From contig DKFM01000003.1 of NCBI GenBank assembly GCA_002452815.1, positions 186,001 through 250,000 of the forward strand: a DNA stretch of 64,000 nucleotides, given 5' to 3'. Numbering within the stretch: position 1 is the first letter of the stretch; each line of letters opens with the position of its first letter. Of the stretch, positions 46,559-56,001 are shown one piece after another. Under the pieces are notes generated by a model. That model did no database searches, was not told where the DNA came from, and was given only the letters and a program-made list of their open reading frames with translations. The stretch comes from Rhodobacteraceae bacterium UBA6796. GTDB taxonomy: Bacteria > Pseudomonadota > Alphaproteobacteria > Rhodobacterales > Rhodobacteraceae. Made by a program: the position numbers and the translations under genes.

Positions 46559-48214
46559 TTACCGCGTGAACTTCTTGTATTTCACGCGCTTGGGTTCCAC
46601 CGCATCCGGGCCCAGACGGCGGATCTTGTCTTTTTCGTAATCCTCGAAGTTGCCTTCGAAGAATTCGACATGGGCGTCGCCCTCAAACGCCAGGATATGC
46701 GTGCACAGGCGGTCGAGGAAGAAGCGGTCGTGCGAGATGATGATCGCGCAGCCGGCGAAATCTTCGATCGCGGCTTCCAGCGCCTGCAGGGTTTCGACGT
46801 CCAGGTCGTTGGTCGGTTCGTCGAGCAGCAGCAGGTTGCCGCCGGATTTCAGCAGCTTGGCCATATGCACGCGGTTGCGTTCACCGCCCGACAGCAGGCC
46901 CACTTTCTTCTGCTGGTCGCTGCCCTTGAAGTTGAACGCGCCGACATAGCTGCGGCTGGCGATGGTCGCGTCGCCCAGCGTGATCAGTTCGGCCCCGCCC
47001 GAGATTTCTTCCCAGACGTTCTTGTCCGGGTCGAGCGCATCGCGCGACTGGTCGACGAAGGACATCTTCACGGTGTCGCCCACCTCGATGGTGCCTTCAT
47101 CGGGCTTCTCGTCGCCGACGATCATCTTGAACAGCGTCGATTTGCCGGCGCCGTTCGGGCCGATCACGCCGATGATGCCGCCCGGCGGCAGGCTGAACGA
47201 CAGGTTCTCGATCAGCAGCTTGTCACCCATGTGCTTTTTCAGGCCGTTGACCTCGAGCACCTTGGAGCCAAGGCGCGGGCCGTTCGGAATGACGATCTGG
47301 GCCTTGCCGACCCGGTCCTTGACGCTTTCGTCGGCCATTTTCTCGTAGGCCGAGATCCGGGCCTTGGATTTCGCCTGACGGGCCTTGGCCCCGGCGCGGA
47401 TCCATTCGAGTTCCTTTTCCATGACCTTCTGCTTGGCCTTGTCTTCGCGGGCCTCTTGCTCCAGCCGCTTGGCCTTCTGTTCCAGCCAGGCGGAATAGTT
47501 GCCCTCGTAGGGGATGCCGCGGCCGCGTTCGAGTTCGAGAATCCACGAGGTGATGTCATCCAGGAAATAACGGTCGTGGGTGACGCACAGGATCGTGCCT
47601 TTGTAGTCGATCAGGTGCTTTTGCAGCCAGGCGATGGTTTCGGCGTCCAGGTGGTTGGTCGGTTCGTCCAGAAGCAGCATGTCGGGCGCTTCCAGCAGCA
47701 GCTTGCACAGCGCGACGCGGCGACGTTCGCCCCCCGACAGGTTGGCGACATTGGCATCGTCGGGCGGGCAGCGCAGCGCTTCGAGTGCGATGTCGACCTG
47801 GCTGTCCAGATCCCACAGGTTTTCGGCGTCGATCTCGTCTTGCAGGCGGGCCATTTCCTCGGCGGTTTCATCCGAGTAGTTCATCGCCAGTTCGTTATAG
47901 CGTTCCAGCTTGGCGGTCTTGTCGGCCACGCCTTCCATGACGTTTTCGCGCACGGTCTTGCTGTCGTCCAGGTTCGGTTCCTGCGCGAGGTAGCCGACCT
48001 TGGCGCCCTTGGCGGCCCAGGCCTCGCCCTGAAAATCCTTGTCGATCCCGGCCATGATCTTGAGCAGGGTGGACTTACCCGCGCCATTGACGCCGACAAC
48101 ACCGATCTTCACGCCGGGCAGGAAGTTCAGCCGGATATTTTCAAAGCACTTCTTGCCGCCGGGATAGGTCTTCGAGACACCATCCATGTGGTAGACATAT
48201 TGATAGGACGCCAT
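46559..48214 (-). CDS. ettA: Energy-dependent translational throttle protein EttA
   Basis: The 551-residue ABC-F ATPase has two ATPase domains: Walker A GVNGAGKSTLLK and GPNGAGKSTLFK, signatures LSGGERRRVALCKLLL and LSGGERNRVHMAKLL, and Walker B MLLLDEPTNHLD and LLLLDEPTNDLD. The linker between domains and the insertion after the first domain fit EttA, which binds the ribosomal E site and gates early elongation according to the ATP/ADP ratio. Length is close to E. coli EttA (555). It stands alone, read leftward. Confidence 0.95.
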   Translation of the reverse strand: MASYQYVYHMDGVSKTYPGGKKCFENIRLNFLPGVKIGVVGVNGAGKSTLLKIMAGIDKDFQGEAWAAKGAKVGYLAQEPNLDDSKTVRENVMEGVADKTAKLERYNELAMNYSDETAEEMARLQDEIDAENLWDLDSQVDIALEALRCPPDDANVANLSGGERRRVALCKLLLEAPDMLLLDEPTNHLDAETIAWLQKHLIDYKGTILCVTHDRYFLDDITSWILELERGRGIPYEGNYSAWLEQKAKRLEQEAREDKAKQKVMEKELEWIRAGAKARQAKSKARISAYEKMADESVKDRVGKAQIVIPNGPRLGSKVLEVNGLKKHMGDKLLIENLSFSLPPGGIIGVIGPNGAGKSTLFKMIVGDEKPDEGTIEVGDTVKMSFVDQSRDALDPDKNVWEEISGGAELITLGDATIASRSYVGAFNFKGSDQQKKVGLLSGGERNRVHMAKLLKSGGNLLLLDEPTNDLDVETLQALEAAIEDFAGCAIIISHDRFFLDRLCTHILAFEGDAHVEFFEGNFEDYEKDKIRRLGPDAVEPKRVKYKKFTR

Positions 48215-48770
48215 CGGAAAACCTCGTTCGCGGATATGTGGAGTTGGCGCCTATGTAGGCGAATTAGGGGGGCAGGGGAAGGGGCGGGCGGCACAGTTCG
48301 GGCCGGATCGGGCCGTGGCGGCAGGGTTGAGGGGCCTTCGCCGTTCGGGCACGGCGGCATGGGGGCGCAAAGCGACAGGTAACGCCGGGTGCCGCAACGG
48401 CGATTCTGTGCCGGTGTCTGCTGTGCAGGGGCGATTCCCGGTTGCTGCACCTGTCTTCGGTCGGTTGGTGTTCACGCAAAACCCCCCGATCCTCACGGTT
48501 GATCGCAAACATCTGATCGAAGGGTCCGTGACGACGGCGGGCATGCGTGGGTCCCCCGGGGTGGCGGGGGCGGTTTCAGGGCAATGCTGCTTGGCTGAAA
48601 GTGAACGCTATAGCGCCCAGATGAATTTCAACACTGCAAAAATGCACAATAATAGGATAATTCTGGGGAATGTCTTATCTGAGCGCGCAGGTCTAACTCT
48701 GCCTCATCGAAGGTCGAACGGGCCCGATGCCCGGACCACGAACCAGATACCAAGTGCATAGGAGATAGAC
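48215..48770. other. Gene-free 556-base region between ettA and the repeat-containing exported gene
   Basis: The left two thirds (to about 48600) are GC-rich, with several GGGC/GCCC blocks but no gene I can support. The segment 48600-48690 is clearly more AT-rich (ATGAATTTCAACACTGCAAA and a run with AATAATAGGATAATTC) and probably holds the promoter of the gene at 48771. A 148-codon open frame at 48315-48761 lacks a ribosome site and any recognisable domain. Confidence 0.5.
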
Positions 48771-49250
48771 ATGCGTAACCCGACCATCACCCTGAGCCTG
48801 ATTGCCCTGCTTGCCGGGGGCGCCGCTTCGGCGCAGGCCATCAGCCCCGCGCAACTGCAACTGGCGGCCCGCCTGGGCGTCGATGCCTCGCAGTATTCGA
48901 CCAGCCAGCTTGTCGCGCTCGAAGCCGCCAAGAGTGACAATGAAAGTGCCGCCCCGTTCAGCCTGGTTCCGGCCGGCAAGGTGGCAGGTCCGACCGCGGG
49001 CGACCGTCAGTTGGCTGCACAGGCTGGTGTGAATGCCGAAGACTACACCACCGCCGAGCTGGTTTCGCTGAACGAGGCGCTGCGGGCGGGCAAGTTCGAA
49101 GTGGCCGAGGCGATCATCTCGCATGGTGGCAAGAACCGCACCGATGCGATCACCGCCGGGCGTGCACAGCTGGCCGCACAAGCCGGTGTGAACCCCGCCG
49201 ACTATACGGTGCCTCAGCTGGTTGCGCTGAACAATCGCAGCGACGACTGA
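48771..49250 (+). CDS. Exported protein with three internal repeats
   Basis: The 159-residue protein has a signal peptide (residues 1-23, cleavage after SAQA) and three copies of a motif of about 25 residues. They are QLAARLGVDASQYSTSQLVA (about 28-47), QLAAQAGVNAEDYTTAELVS (about 80-99) and QLAAQAGVNPADYTVPQLVA (about 134-153). I know this arrangement only as a Rhodobacteraceae hypothetical. The helix-loop-helix look of each copy suggests a small binding repeat. A GGAGA site precedes the ATG. A terminator shared with cspA follows. Confidence 0.8.
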   Translation: MRNPTITLSLIALLAGGAASAQAISPAQLQLAARLGVDASQYSTSQLVALEAAKSDNESAAPFSLVPAGKVAGPTAGDRQLAAQAGVNAEDYTTAELVSLNEALRAGKFEVAEAIISHGGKNRTDAITAGRAQLAAQAGVNPADYTVPQLVALNNRSDD

Positions 49251-49273
49251 TCAAGACGTGACCGGAAACGGAA

Positions 49274-49297
49274 AAAGGCGGCCTTTCGGCCGCCTTT
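49274..49297. terminator. Bidirectional terminator between the repeat protein gene and cspA
   Basis: A stem GGCGGCC / GGCCGCC (TTTC loop) is flanked by AAA on the left and TTT on the right, so it works on both strands between two convergent genes. Confidence 0.85.
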
Positions 49298-49322
49298 CAA
49301 CAATTCGAAAATCCGAAAAGGA

Positions 49323-49529
49323 TCAGGCCAGCGCCAGGTTGGTCGCCGACTCGCGGCCGTCACGGCCTTTTTCCAGATCGAAGGTCACAGCCTGACCGTC
49401 GTTCAGGCCGCGCAGGCCCGCACGCTCAACCGCCGAGATGTGAACGAAGATGTCTTTGCCGCCGTTTTCCGGGGCGATGAAGCCGAAGCCTTTGGTGGTG
49501 TTGAACCATTTCACGGTGCCGTTGGCCAT
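49323..49529 (-). CDS. cspA: Cold-shock protein (CspA family)
   Basis: The 68-residue single-domain cold-shock protein has RNP1 KGFGFIAPENGG and RNP2 DIFVHISAVE. It binds single-stranded RNA or DNA as a chaperone. An AAAGGAG site precedes the ATG. The promoter candidate near 49.66 kb leaves a leader of about 110 bases, as is usual for cold-shock messages. Confidence 0.96.
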   Translation of the reverse strand: MANGTVKWFNTTKGFGFIAPENGGKDIFVHISAVERAGLRGLNDGQAVTFDLEKGRDGRESATNLALA

Positions 49530-49646
49530 CGTGTGTCTCCTTTAATATGCTGCCCGCGAGAGTGCGGCAGCCCGGCTCAGTCACGTCAAAATCGCGAACT
49601 GAAGCCCAAAGGAGCAGATCGTCGAAAGATAGCGTCTCGCGCCCCT

Positions 49647-49675
49647 CATATGCCCCCGAATGACGCAAATTGCAA
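49647..49675 (-). promoter_or_regulatory. Candidate sigma-70 promoter of cspA
   Basis: Read leftward, TTGCAA (49675-49670) and CATATG (49652-49647) are separated by 17 bases. The implied 5' untranslated leader is about 110 bases. Confidence 0.5.
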
Positions 49676-49730
49676 GGGTGAGCTTGGCCGGAGCCTGGAA
49701 AAGCGGTAAACCGAACGAAAAGGGTTCGTG

Positions 49731-50492
49731 ATGTTACAGCGGCTGCGGCATTATTACGAAGGCGACAGCAGGGACGCGCAGATTTTTCGTTATGCGATCC
49801 TGATTTTCGATCTGATGACGATCGGATTCGTCATCGTGACCTCGTTCTTCGCGCGCCACGACTGGATCGAGGTGGTCGATGCGCTGATCGGTCTGGTGAT
49901 CGTGGCCGATTTCACCGCCCGCTTCGCCATAGCCGGGCGCAAGCTGAAGTTCTGGACCCGGCCTGCCACGCTGGCCGATGTGGTGGCGATGGTGTCGTTT
50001 CTGGCCCCGATCACGGGCGAAAGTTTTGGCTTCCTGCGGATATTGCGCACGCTGCGGCTGTTGCACACCTACCAGCTGATGGCCCGGCTGCGGCAGGATT
50101 TCACGCTGTTTCGCAAGCATGAAGAGATCATTCTGGCGGCGATCAATCTGGGCGTGTTCCTGTTCATCATGACCGGGCTGATCTATGCCACGCAATACGG
50201 CCATAATGCCGACATCCGAAATTATGCCGACGCGCTCTATTTCACGGTGACGACACTGACGACCACCGGCTTTGGCGACATCACGCTGCAGGGCACGACC
50301 GGGCGGCTGTTGTCGGTCGCGGTGATGATCTTTGGGGTGACGCTGTTTTTGCGGCTGGCGCAGGTGCTGTTTCGCCCCACCAAGGTGCGCTACGAATGCC
50401 CCAAATGCGGGCTGAGCCTGCATGACGCCGACGCGGTGCATTGCAAGCACTGCGGCGAGGTGGTGCATATCGACACCGAGGGGCTGTATTAA
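49731..50492 (+). CDS. Voltage-gated-type K+ channel with C-terminal zinc ribbon
   Basis: The 253-residue protein has a six-helix cation-channel layout. An S4-like helix (FLRILRTLRLLHTYQLMARL, Arg/Leu repeats) lies near residues 101-120 and the selectivity filter TTTGFGD at 177-183. After the last helix comes a zinc-ribbon-like tail with cysteines at 223, 226, 238 and 241 (CPKCGLSLHDADAVHCKHCG). The tail is not typical of bacterial K+ channels. The start is the ATG at 49731; a GTG at 49728 directly before it is possible. Role unknown; potassium or membrane-potential control. Confidence 0.85.
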   Translation: MLQRLRHYYEGDSRDAQIFRYAILIFDLMTIGFVIVTSFFARHDWIEVVDALIGLVIVADFTARFAIAGRKLKFWTRPATLADVVAMVSFLAPITGESFGFLRILRTLRLLHTYQLMARLRQDFTLFRKHEEIILAAINLGVFLFIMTGLIYATQYGHNADIRNYADALYFTVTTLTTTGFGDITLQGTTGRLLSVAVMIFGVTLFLRLAQVLFRPTKVRYECPKCGLSLHDADAVHCKHCGEVVHIDTEGLY

Positions 50493-50518
50493 GCCCCTGC
50501 GTCAAGCCCCTGCCGCGG

Positions 50519-51913
50519 TCAGACGATGCGGCCCCAAAGGTCGTATTCGCTGGCCTCTTCGACCTCGACGGTCAGCATGTCGCCCGGTGCCAGCCCCTCG
50601 AACCCTTCGTCGATGAACAGGTTGCCGTCGATTTCGGGCGCATCGGCGCGGGTGCGGCAGGTGGCGCCCTGATCGTCGACCTCGTCCACGATCACCTGTT
50701 GCAGGCTGCCGACCTTGGCGGCCAGCTTTGCCTCGGAAATCGCCTGCGCCTTTTCCATGAAGCGGTCCCAGCGGTCCTGCTTCACTTCGGCAGGCACATG
50801 GTCGGGCAGGTCGTTGCTGCGCGCACCGGCCACGTTTTCATACTGGAAGCAGCCGACACGATCGAGCTGCGCCTCGTCCATCCAGTCCAGCAGGGTCTGG
50901 AACTCGGCCTCGGTCTCGCCGGGATAGCCCACGATGAAGGTCGAGCGCAGCACGATGTCCGGGCAGGCCGCGCGCCAGGCCGCGATTTCGTCCAGCGTCT
51001 TAGCCGCCGCCGCAGGCCGCGCCATGCGCTTGAGCGTATCGGGATGCGCATGCTGGAACGGGATGTCCAGGTAAGGCAGGATCAGCCCGTCGGCCATCAG
51101 CGGGATCAGATCGCGCACATGCGGGTAGGGGTAGACGTAATGCAGCCGCACCCAGGCGTCGGTGCCCTGCGCCAGCTTGCCCATCTCGCGCGCGAGATCG
51201 GTGATATGGGCGCGCACCTCGCCGCCCTTCCAGGGGCTCAGGTCATGCTTGCGGTCGACGCCATAGGCCGAGGTGTCCTGGCTGATCACCAGCAATTCGC
51301 GCACGCCCGCATCCAGCAGCTTCTCGGCCTCGCGCAGCACGGCATGGGCCGGGCGGCTGACCAGCTTGCCGCGCATGTCGGGGATGATGCAAAACTTGCA
51401 ATGGTGATTGCAGCCCTCGGAGATCTTCAGATAGCTGAAGTGCCGCGGCGTCAGCTTGACGCCCGTTGCGGGCATCAGGTCGATGAACGGATCGGGGGAC
51501 GGCGGCACCGCCGTATGCACCGCGTCCAGCACCTGTTCGTATTGGTGCGGGCCAGTGACCGCCAGAACCTTGGGGTGAACCCCGGTGATATACTCGGGCT
51601 CGGCGCCCAGACAGCCGGTCACGATGACCCGGCCGTTTTCCTGCAAGGCCTCGCCAATCGCTTCCAGGCTTTCGGCCTTGGCGCTGTCCAGAAAGCCGCA
51701 GGTGTTCACGATGACCGCATCGGCGCCGGTGTAATCGGGGCTGATCGCGTAGCCCTCGGCGCGCAGCCGCGTCAGGATCCGCTCGCTATCGACCAGCGCC
51801 TTGGGGCAGCCAAGGCTGACCATGCCAATCGTCGGCTGGCCGGGGCGCGGCGCATCATCAAAACGCGCTTTCGGCGCAAGATCGGGGCGGAGGGAGGGCG
51901 GATTCTGGCTCAT
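50519..51913 (-). CDS. rimO: Ribosomal protein S12 methylthiotransferase RimO
   Basis: The 464-residue radical-SAM enzyme adds a methylthio group to an Asp of ribosomal protein S12. An N-terminal UPF0004 domain ([26 protein letters not shown]) carries one Fe-S cluster, the radical-[11 protein letters not shown] binds the second, and a C-terminal TRAM domain follows. GFLDSAK and PHQYEQVL separate it from MiaB-type relatives. The ATG at 51913 is chosen over 51928 on N-terminal fit. Confidence 0.95.
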   Translation of the reverse strand: MSQNPPSLRPDLAPKARFDDAPRPGQPTIGMVSLGCPKALVDSERILTRLRAEGYAISPDYTGADAVIVNTCGFLDSAKAESLEAIGEALQENGRVIVTGCLGAEPEYITGVHPKVLAVTGPHQYEQVLDAVHTAVPPSPDPFIDLMPATGVKLTPRHFSYLKISEGCNHHCKFCIIPDMRGKLVSRPAHAVLREAEKLLDAGVRELLVISQDTSAYGVDRKHDLSPWKGGEVRAHITDLAREMGKLAQGTDAWVRLHYVYPYPHVRDLIPLMADGLILPYLDIPFQHAHPDTLKRMARPAAAAKTLDEIAAWRAACPDIVLRSTFIVGYPGETEAEFQTLLDWMDEAQLDRVGCFQYENVAGARSNDLPDHVPAEVKQDRWDRFMEKAQAISEAKLAAKVGSLQQVIVDEVDDQGATCRTRADAPEIDGNLFIDEGFEGLAPGDMLTVEVEEASEYDLWGRIV

Positions 51914-51967
51914 GCGCCGCATATACACTGCGGGCAGGCGGCGGGGAAGGTGGGGAATCGGGGCCGC

Positions 51968-52540
51968 CTAATGCAGATCCAGCCACAGCTGCCCGTTGCG
52001 AAAGCCACCGCGGATCAGATGCCCGGGGTTGTTTATCTCGGGATAGGTCTCGATCCAGTCGCGGTAGCGGTCGTTGGTGACGATCCGCGCGTTCAGATCG
52101 CGCGCTGCGGTCAGGATCATCGGATCGGCGGGCGTGCCCCGGGGCACCACCATCACCCGGTCCTTCGGCAGGCCCAGTTGCCGGCCCAAAGCACCGTCAT
52201 GCAAATATTGCCCGGCCAGCTTGTAGCCTGCATTCGCATCGAACATCACGCCGGGGCTGAACCCCAGCTCCCGCAGATGCGCCAGCACCGCGCGCAGCGT
52301 GCCCAGATCTGCCGTGCCGTCTTTCCAGTGCATCACGTTGGAGCCATCGACCACGATCCAGCGTTTGCTTTTGCCGGGCTTGCCCCCCGACGGGCCGCGC
52401 AGCCATTCGCGCAGCAGCAAAAGCAGGCTGGCCAGCGCCGCGGGACCGGCCAGAAGGATCAGGTCGGCCGCTGCGGGCCAGACCAAGGCACCGCCCAGAC
52501 CGAGCAGTGAAATCACCAGCAGGATCAGCGGCGTGCGCAT
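51968..52540 (-). CDS. Membrane-anchored NYN/Zc3h12a-like ribonuclease
   Basis: The 190-residue protein has two N-terminal membrane helices (about residues 4-22 and 26-44) followed by a PIN-like NYN/Zc3h12a fold. Acidic active-site residues are visible in WIVVDGSNVMHW, GVMFDANAGY, a central ADPMILTAARDLNA and TNDRYRDW. Such folds cleave RNA. Being tethered to the membrane is unusual, and the substrate is unknown. It lies between rimO and gcrA in the same orientation and may be co-transcribed with gcrA. Confidence 0.8.
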   Translation of the reverse strand: MRTPLILLVISLLGLGGALVWPAAADLILLAGPAALASLLLLLREWLRGPSGGKPGKSKRWIVVDGSNVMHWKDGTADLGTLRAVLAHLRELGFSPGVMFDANAGYKLAGQYLHDGALGRQLGLPKDRVMVVPRGTPADPMILTAARDLNARIVTNDRYRDWIETYPEINNPGHLIRGGFRNGQLWLDLH

Positions 52541-52561
52541 GGATCAGCGGGCAGGCGGTGC

Positions 52562-53203
52562 TTACCGGCGCCGGTCGCGCCGTGCGCTCATCGGCTGGAA
52601 GGCCACGCCGACATGGGCCTCGCAATAGGGTTTGCCGGGCTGGCTCGGCAGGCCGCAGAACCAGAAATGTTCGGTTGCGGGGTCGCCGATCGGCCATTTG
52701 CAGGTGCGCTCGGTCAGTTCCATCAGGCTGATCTTGCGGGCGCGTTTCTCGACCTCGCCGACCTTGGCCAGCGCCTCGGGGCTGATCTCATTGGCCGAGG
52801 GCTGCGGCGGCAGCGGCTGGCCCGCGGGGATGATCTGCTTGCGCAGCGCAGGCGCGGCCGGGGTTGCGGGCGCCGGCGCAGGTTCGGGGCGCGGCGCGGC
52901 GCTGGCGGCGGGGGCCGCAGGCGCGGCGGCGGCCGCTTGCGGCGCGGGTTTCGGGGCCGGGGCGGGTTCCGGCTCGGCGCGCGCGGCGGTGGCCGGTGCG
53001 GCTTGCGGTGCGGCGGCCGCGGGTTCGGGCCGCTCGGCCGGGGCGTCGCCGCCGGTGGCCCGGTTCGACAGGCCCAGACGATGCACCTTGCCGATCACCG
53101 CATTGCGGGTCACCCCGCCCAGTTCCTTGGCGATCTGGCTGGCGGACTGGCCCTCGGACCACATCTTTTTCAAAGTCTCGACGCGTTCATCGGTCCAGGA
53201 CAT
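52562..53203 (-). CDS. gcrA: Cell cycle regulator GcrA
   Basis: The 213-residue protein begins MSWTDERVETLKKMWSEGQS and IAKELGGVTRNAVIGKVHRL, the GcrA N-terminal DNA-binding helix-turn-helix. A long Ala/Pro-rich linker (about residues 50-130) leads to the C-terminal RNA-polymerase-binding domain with CKWPIGDPATEHFWFCGLP. GcrA co-activates sigma-70 at methylated GANTC sites in alphaproteobacteria. The ATG at 53203 has AAGGA upstream. A TTGTAT-N16-TAGAAT promoter candidate lies upstream. Confidence 0.95.
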   Translation of the reverse strand: MSWTDERVETLKKMWSEGQSASQIAKELGGVTRNAVIGKVHRLGLSNRATGGDAPAERPEPAAAAPQAAPATAARAEPEPAPAPKPAPQAAAAAPAAPAASAAPRPEPAPAPATPAAPALRKQIIPAGQPLPPQPSANEISPEALAKVGEVEKRARKISLMELTERTCKWPIGDPATEHFWFCGLPSQPGKPYCEAHVGVAFQPMSARRDRRR

Positions 53204-53259
53204 GGGCCATCCTTCCACTAAGCGCCGCGGTGCCCCGCGCGCAGGTTCTGCTTGCCCCT

Positions 53260-53287
53260 ATTCTAATCGGGACGGGCCGAGATACAA
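53260..53287 (-). promoter_or_regulatory. Candidate promoter of gcrA
   Basis: Read leftward, TTGTAT (53287-53282) and TAGAAT (53265-53260) are separated by 16 bases. The -10 hexamer matches five of six consensus bases. Confidence 0.45.
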
Positions 53288-53326
53288 GCTCCGCCCCCTG
53301 ATTTCAAGCGCTGACGCAAGAAGCCT

Positions 53327-53355
53327 TTGACAGAAAACCGTGCCCGGGCTAAAGC
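53327..53355 (+). promoter_or_regulatory. Candidate promoter of argD-argF
   Basis: A consensus TTGACA (53327-53332) is followed after 17 bases by TAAAGC (53350-53355). A TGCCCG/CGGGCA dyad covers the -10 and could be an operator. Confidence 0.45.
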
Positions 53356-53539
53356 GCGGGCATGATCACCCGGACCGCCCTTATTGCCCGTCCCCGACGT
53401 CGCCGCACCCTGCGCTGACGACCGATCACCCGTGGCTTCGTGCCACATCCTGCCAAAACCCCCGCGTCACACCGCCCAAAACCGTTGACAGCCCTCTGGG
53501 CCTGTTGCACCCCTTGGCCTTCCCTATTGGAGACATGCG

Positions 53540-54718
53540 ATGATCGCTTCCATTCTGCCGACCTACAACCGCGCCCCTCTCGCCTTCGTCAAAGGCGCAG
53601 GCTCCTGGCTCGAAACGGCGGATGGCAGCCGATACCTGGACATGGGCGCGGGCATCGCGGTGAACGCCCTGGGCCACGCCAACCCCGAGCTGACCGCGGC
53701 GCTGACCGAACAGGCCGGCAAGCTGTGGCATGTCTCGAACCTGTATCAGATCCCCGAACAGCAAAAGCTGGCCGATCTGCTGGTCGAACATACCTTCGCC
53801 GATACCGTCTTCTTCACCAACTCGGGCACCGAGGCCTGCGAGCTGGCGGTGAAGATGGCGCGCAAATACTGGTATGACAAAGGCGAGGACCGGACCGAGA
53901 TCGTCACCTTCGAGGGCGCCTTCCATGGCCGGTCTTCGGCGGCAATCGCCGCGGCCGGGTCGGAAAAGATGGTCAAGGGCTTCGGCCCGCTGCTGCCGGG
54001 CTTCACCCATGTGAAATGGGCCGATCACGAAGGCCTGCGCGCCGCGGTGACCGATAAGACCGCCGCGATCCTGATCGAGCCGGTGCAGGGCGAAGGCGGC
54101 ATCCGCCCGGTGCCCGACCAATGCCTGAAGGGGCTGCGCGATCTGTGCGACGAGACCGGCGCGCTTTTGATCTTCGACGAGGTGCAATGCGGCGTGGGCC
54201 GCACCGGCAAGCTGTTCGCGCATGAATGGGCGGGCATCACCCCCGACATCATGATGGTCGCCAAGGGCATCGGCGGCGGCTTCCCGATCGGTGCCGTGCT
54301 GGCGACCGAGGACGCGGCCTCGGGCATGGTCGCGGGCACCCATGGCTCGACCTATGGCGGCAACCCGCTGGGCTGTGCTGTGGGGGCCAAGGTGATGGAA
54401 ATCGTCGCCGACCCCGCCTTCCTGGAGGCGGTGAACGCCAAGGCGGGCTTCCTGCGGCAAAAGCTCGAAGGTCTGGTCGCCGCCCATCCCGATGTGTTCG
54501 AGTCGGTGCGCGGTCAGGGGCTGATGCTGGGGCTGAAATGCAAGATCGCGCCCGCCGATGTGGTCAAGGCCGCCTATGCGCAGAACCTGCTGACCGTGCC
54601 CGCCGCCGACAATGTGCTGCGCCTTCTGCCCGCGCTGAACATTTCCGAGGCCGACATGGCCGAGGCTGTCACCCGCCTCGATGCCGCCGCCACGCAGCTA
54701 GAAAACGCCAAGGCCTGA
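53540..54718 (+). CDS. argD: Acetylornithine aminotransferase
   Basis: The 392-residue class III PLP enzyme transaminates N-acetylglutamate semialdehyde to N-acetylornithine in arginine synthesis, and often also acts in lysine synthesis. Motifs include TNSGTEACELAVKMARKY, FEGAFHGRS, EPVQGEGGI, IFDEVQCGVGRTG and the PLP lysine in MVAKGIGGGFP. The order argD-argF with argF 66 bases downstream is typical of Rhodobacteraceae and supports argD over gabT or succinylornithine enzymes. A partial inverted copy of the dispersed element lies in the gap. Confidence 0.94.
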   Translation: MIASILPTYNRAPLAFVKGAGSWLETADGSRYLDMGAGIAVNALGHANPELTAALTEQAGKLWHVSNLYQIPEQQKLADLLVEHTFADTVFFTNSGTEACELAVKMARKYWYDKGEDRTEIVTFEGAFHGRSSAAIAAAGSEKMVKGFGPLLPGFTHVKWADHEGLRAAVTDKTAAILIEPVQGEGGIRPVPDQCLKGLRDLCDETGALLIFDEVQCGVGRTGKLFAHEWAGITPDIMMVAKGIGGGFPIGAVLATEDAASGMVAGTHGSTYGGNPLGCAVGAKVMEIVADPAFLEAVNAKAGFLRQKLEGLVAAHPDVFESVRGQGLMLGLKCKIAPADVVKAAYAQNLLTVPAADNVLRLLPALNISEADMAEAVTRLDAAATQLENAKA

Positions 54719-54726
54719 GTTTCCCG

Positions 54727-54765
54727 AGCAAAAATATTCCGGGGCTCAGGGCGCGCCCCTGACCC
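54727..54765 (-). repeat. Dispersed hairpin element, copy 4 (partial, inverted)
   Basis: Read leftward it contains the TCAGGG / CCCTGA stem and the tail CCCCGGAATATTTTTGC. It lies between argD and argF but points against their transcription, and the second hairpin is absent. Confidence 0.6.
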
Positions 54766-54784
54766 GGATACGAAAGACAAACCG

Positions 54785-55711
<927 letters not shown>

Positions 55712-55731
55712 GCCTGGGCCGCCGTGGGGAA

Positions 55732-55798
55732 GGGGGCGCTCGCGCCCCCTCTGGCCTGCGGCCATTCACCCCCCGAGGATATTTTTGCCAGAAAGAAT
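55732..55798 (+). repeat. Dispersed post-stop hairpin element, copy 5
   Basis: Hairpin 1 is a long palindrome GGGGGCGC-TC-GCGCCCCC (55732-55749) and hairpin 2 is TGGCC-TGC-GGCCA (55752-55764). The tail CCCCCCGAGGATATTTTTGC then CAGAAAGAA follows. It is read in the argF direction. Confidence 0.88.
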
Positions 55799-55933
55799 GG
55801 CAAGGGGGGCAAACAGACGCCCGGCTCGGGCCGCAGAGGGGCGGGTAAGCCGGGCGCCTGTGACGGGGACGGGAGGACGCGTCCACGCCTGCACCTGGCC
55901 TTCAGACTGACAGCCTTGGGTTAACAGAAGCTT

Positions 55934-56001
55934 TCCGTCTTTCTGTCTGGCCGAAATATCCCGGGGGTGAGGCCCGTTCGGGCCGAGGGGGCAGCGCCCC
56001 C
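55934..56001 (-). repeat. Dispersed post-stop hairpin element, copy 6
   Basis: Read leftward from the base after the hrpB stop: hairpin 1 GGGGGC-GCT-GCCCCC, hairpin 2 GGCCCG-AA-CGGGCC (55971-55984), then CACCCCCGGGATATTTCGGC and a CAGAAAGA tail. It faces copy 5, with about 135 bases between. Confidence 0.85.

Larger units (their letters stand above)
53204..53539. other. 336-base divergent intergenic region between gcrA and argD
   Basis: It holds one candidate promoter in each direction (listed separately), a small dyad TGCCCG/CGGGCA (53341-53362) that overlaps the argD -10 region, and a second TTGACA word at about 53486. No open frame has coding support. A long leader (about 180 bases) for argD is implied. 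Confidence 0.5.

Noticed and set aside
48315..48761. Possible 148-aa gene upstream of the repeat-containing exported protein
   Set aside because: No ribosome site, no domain, and it crosses the AT-rich segment that looks like a promoter region.
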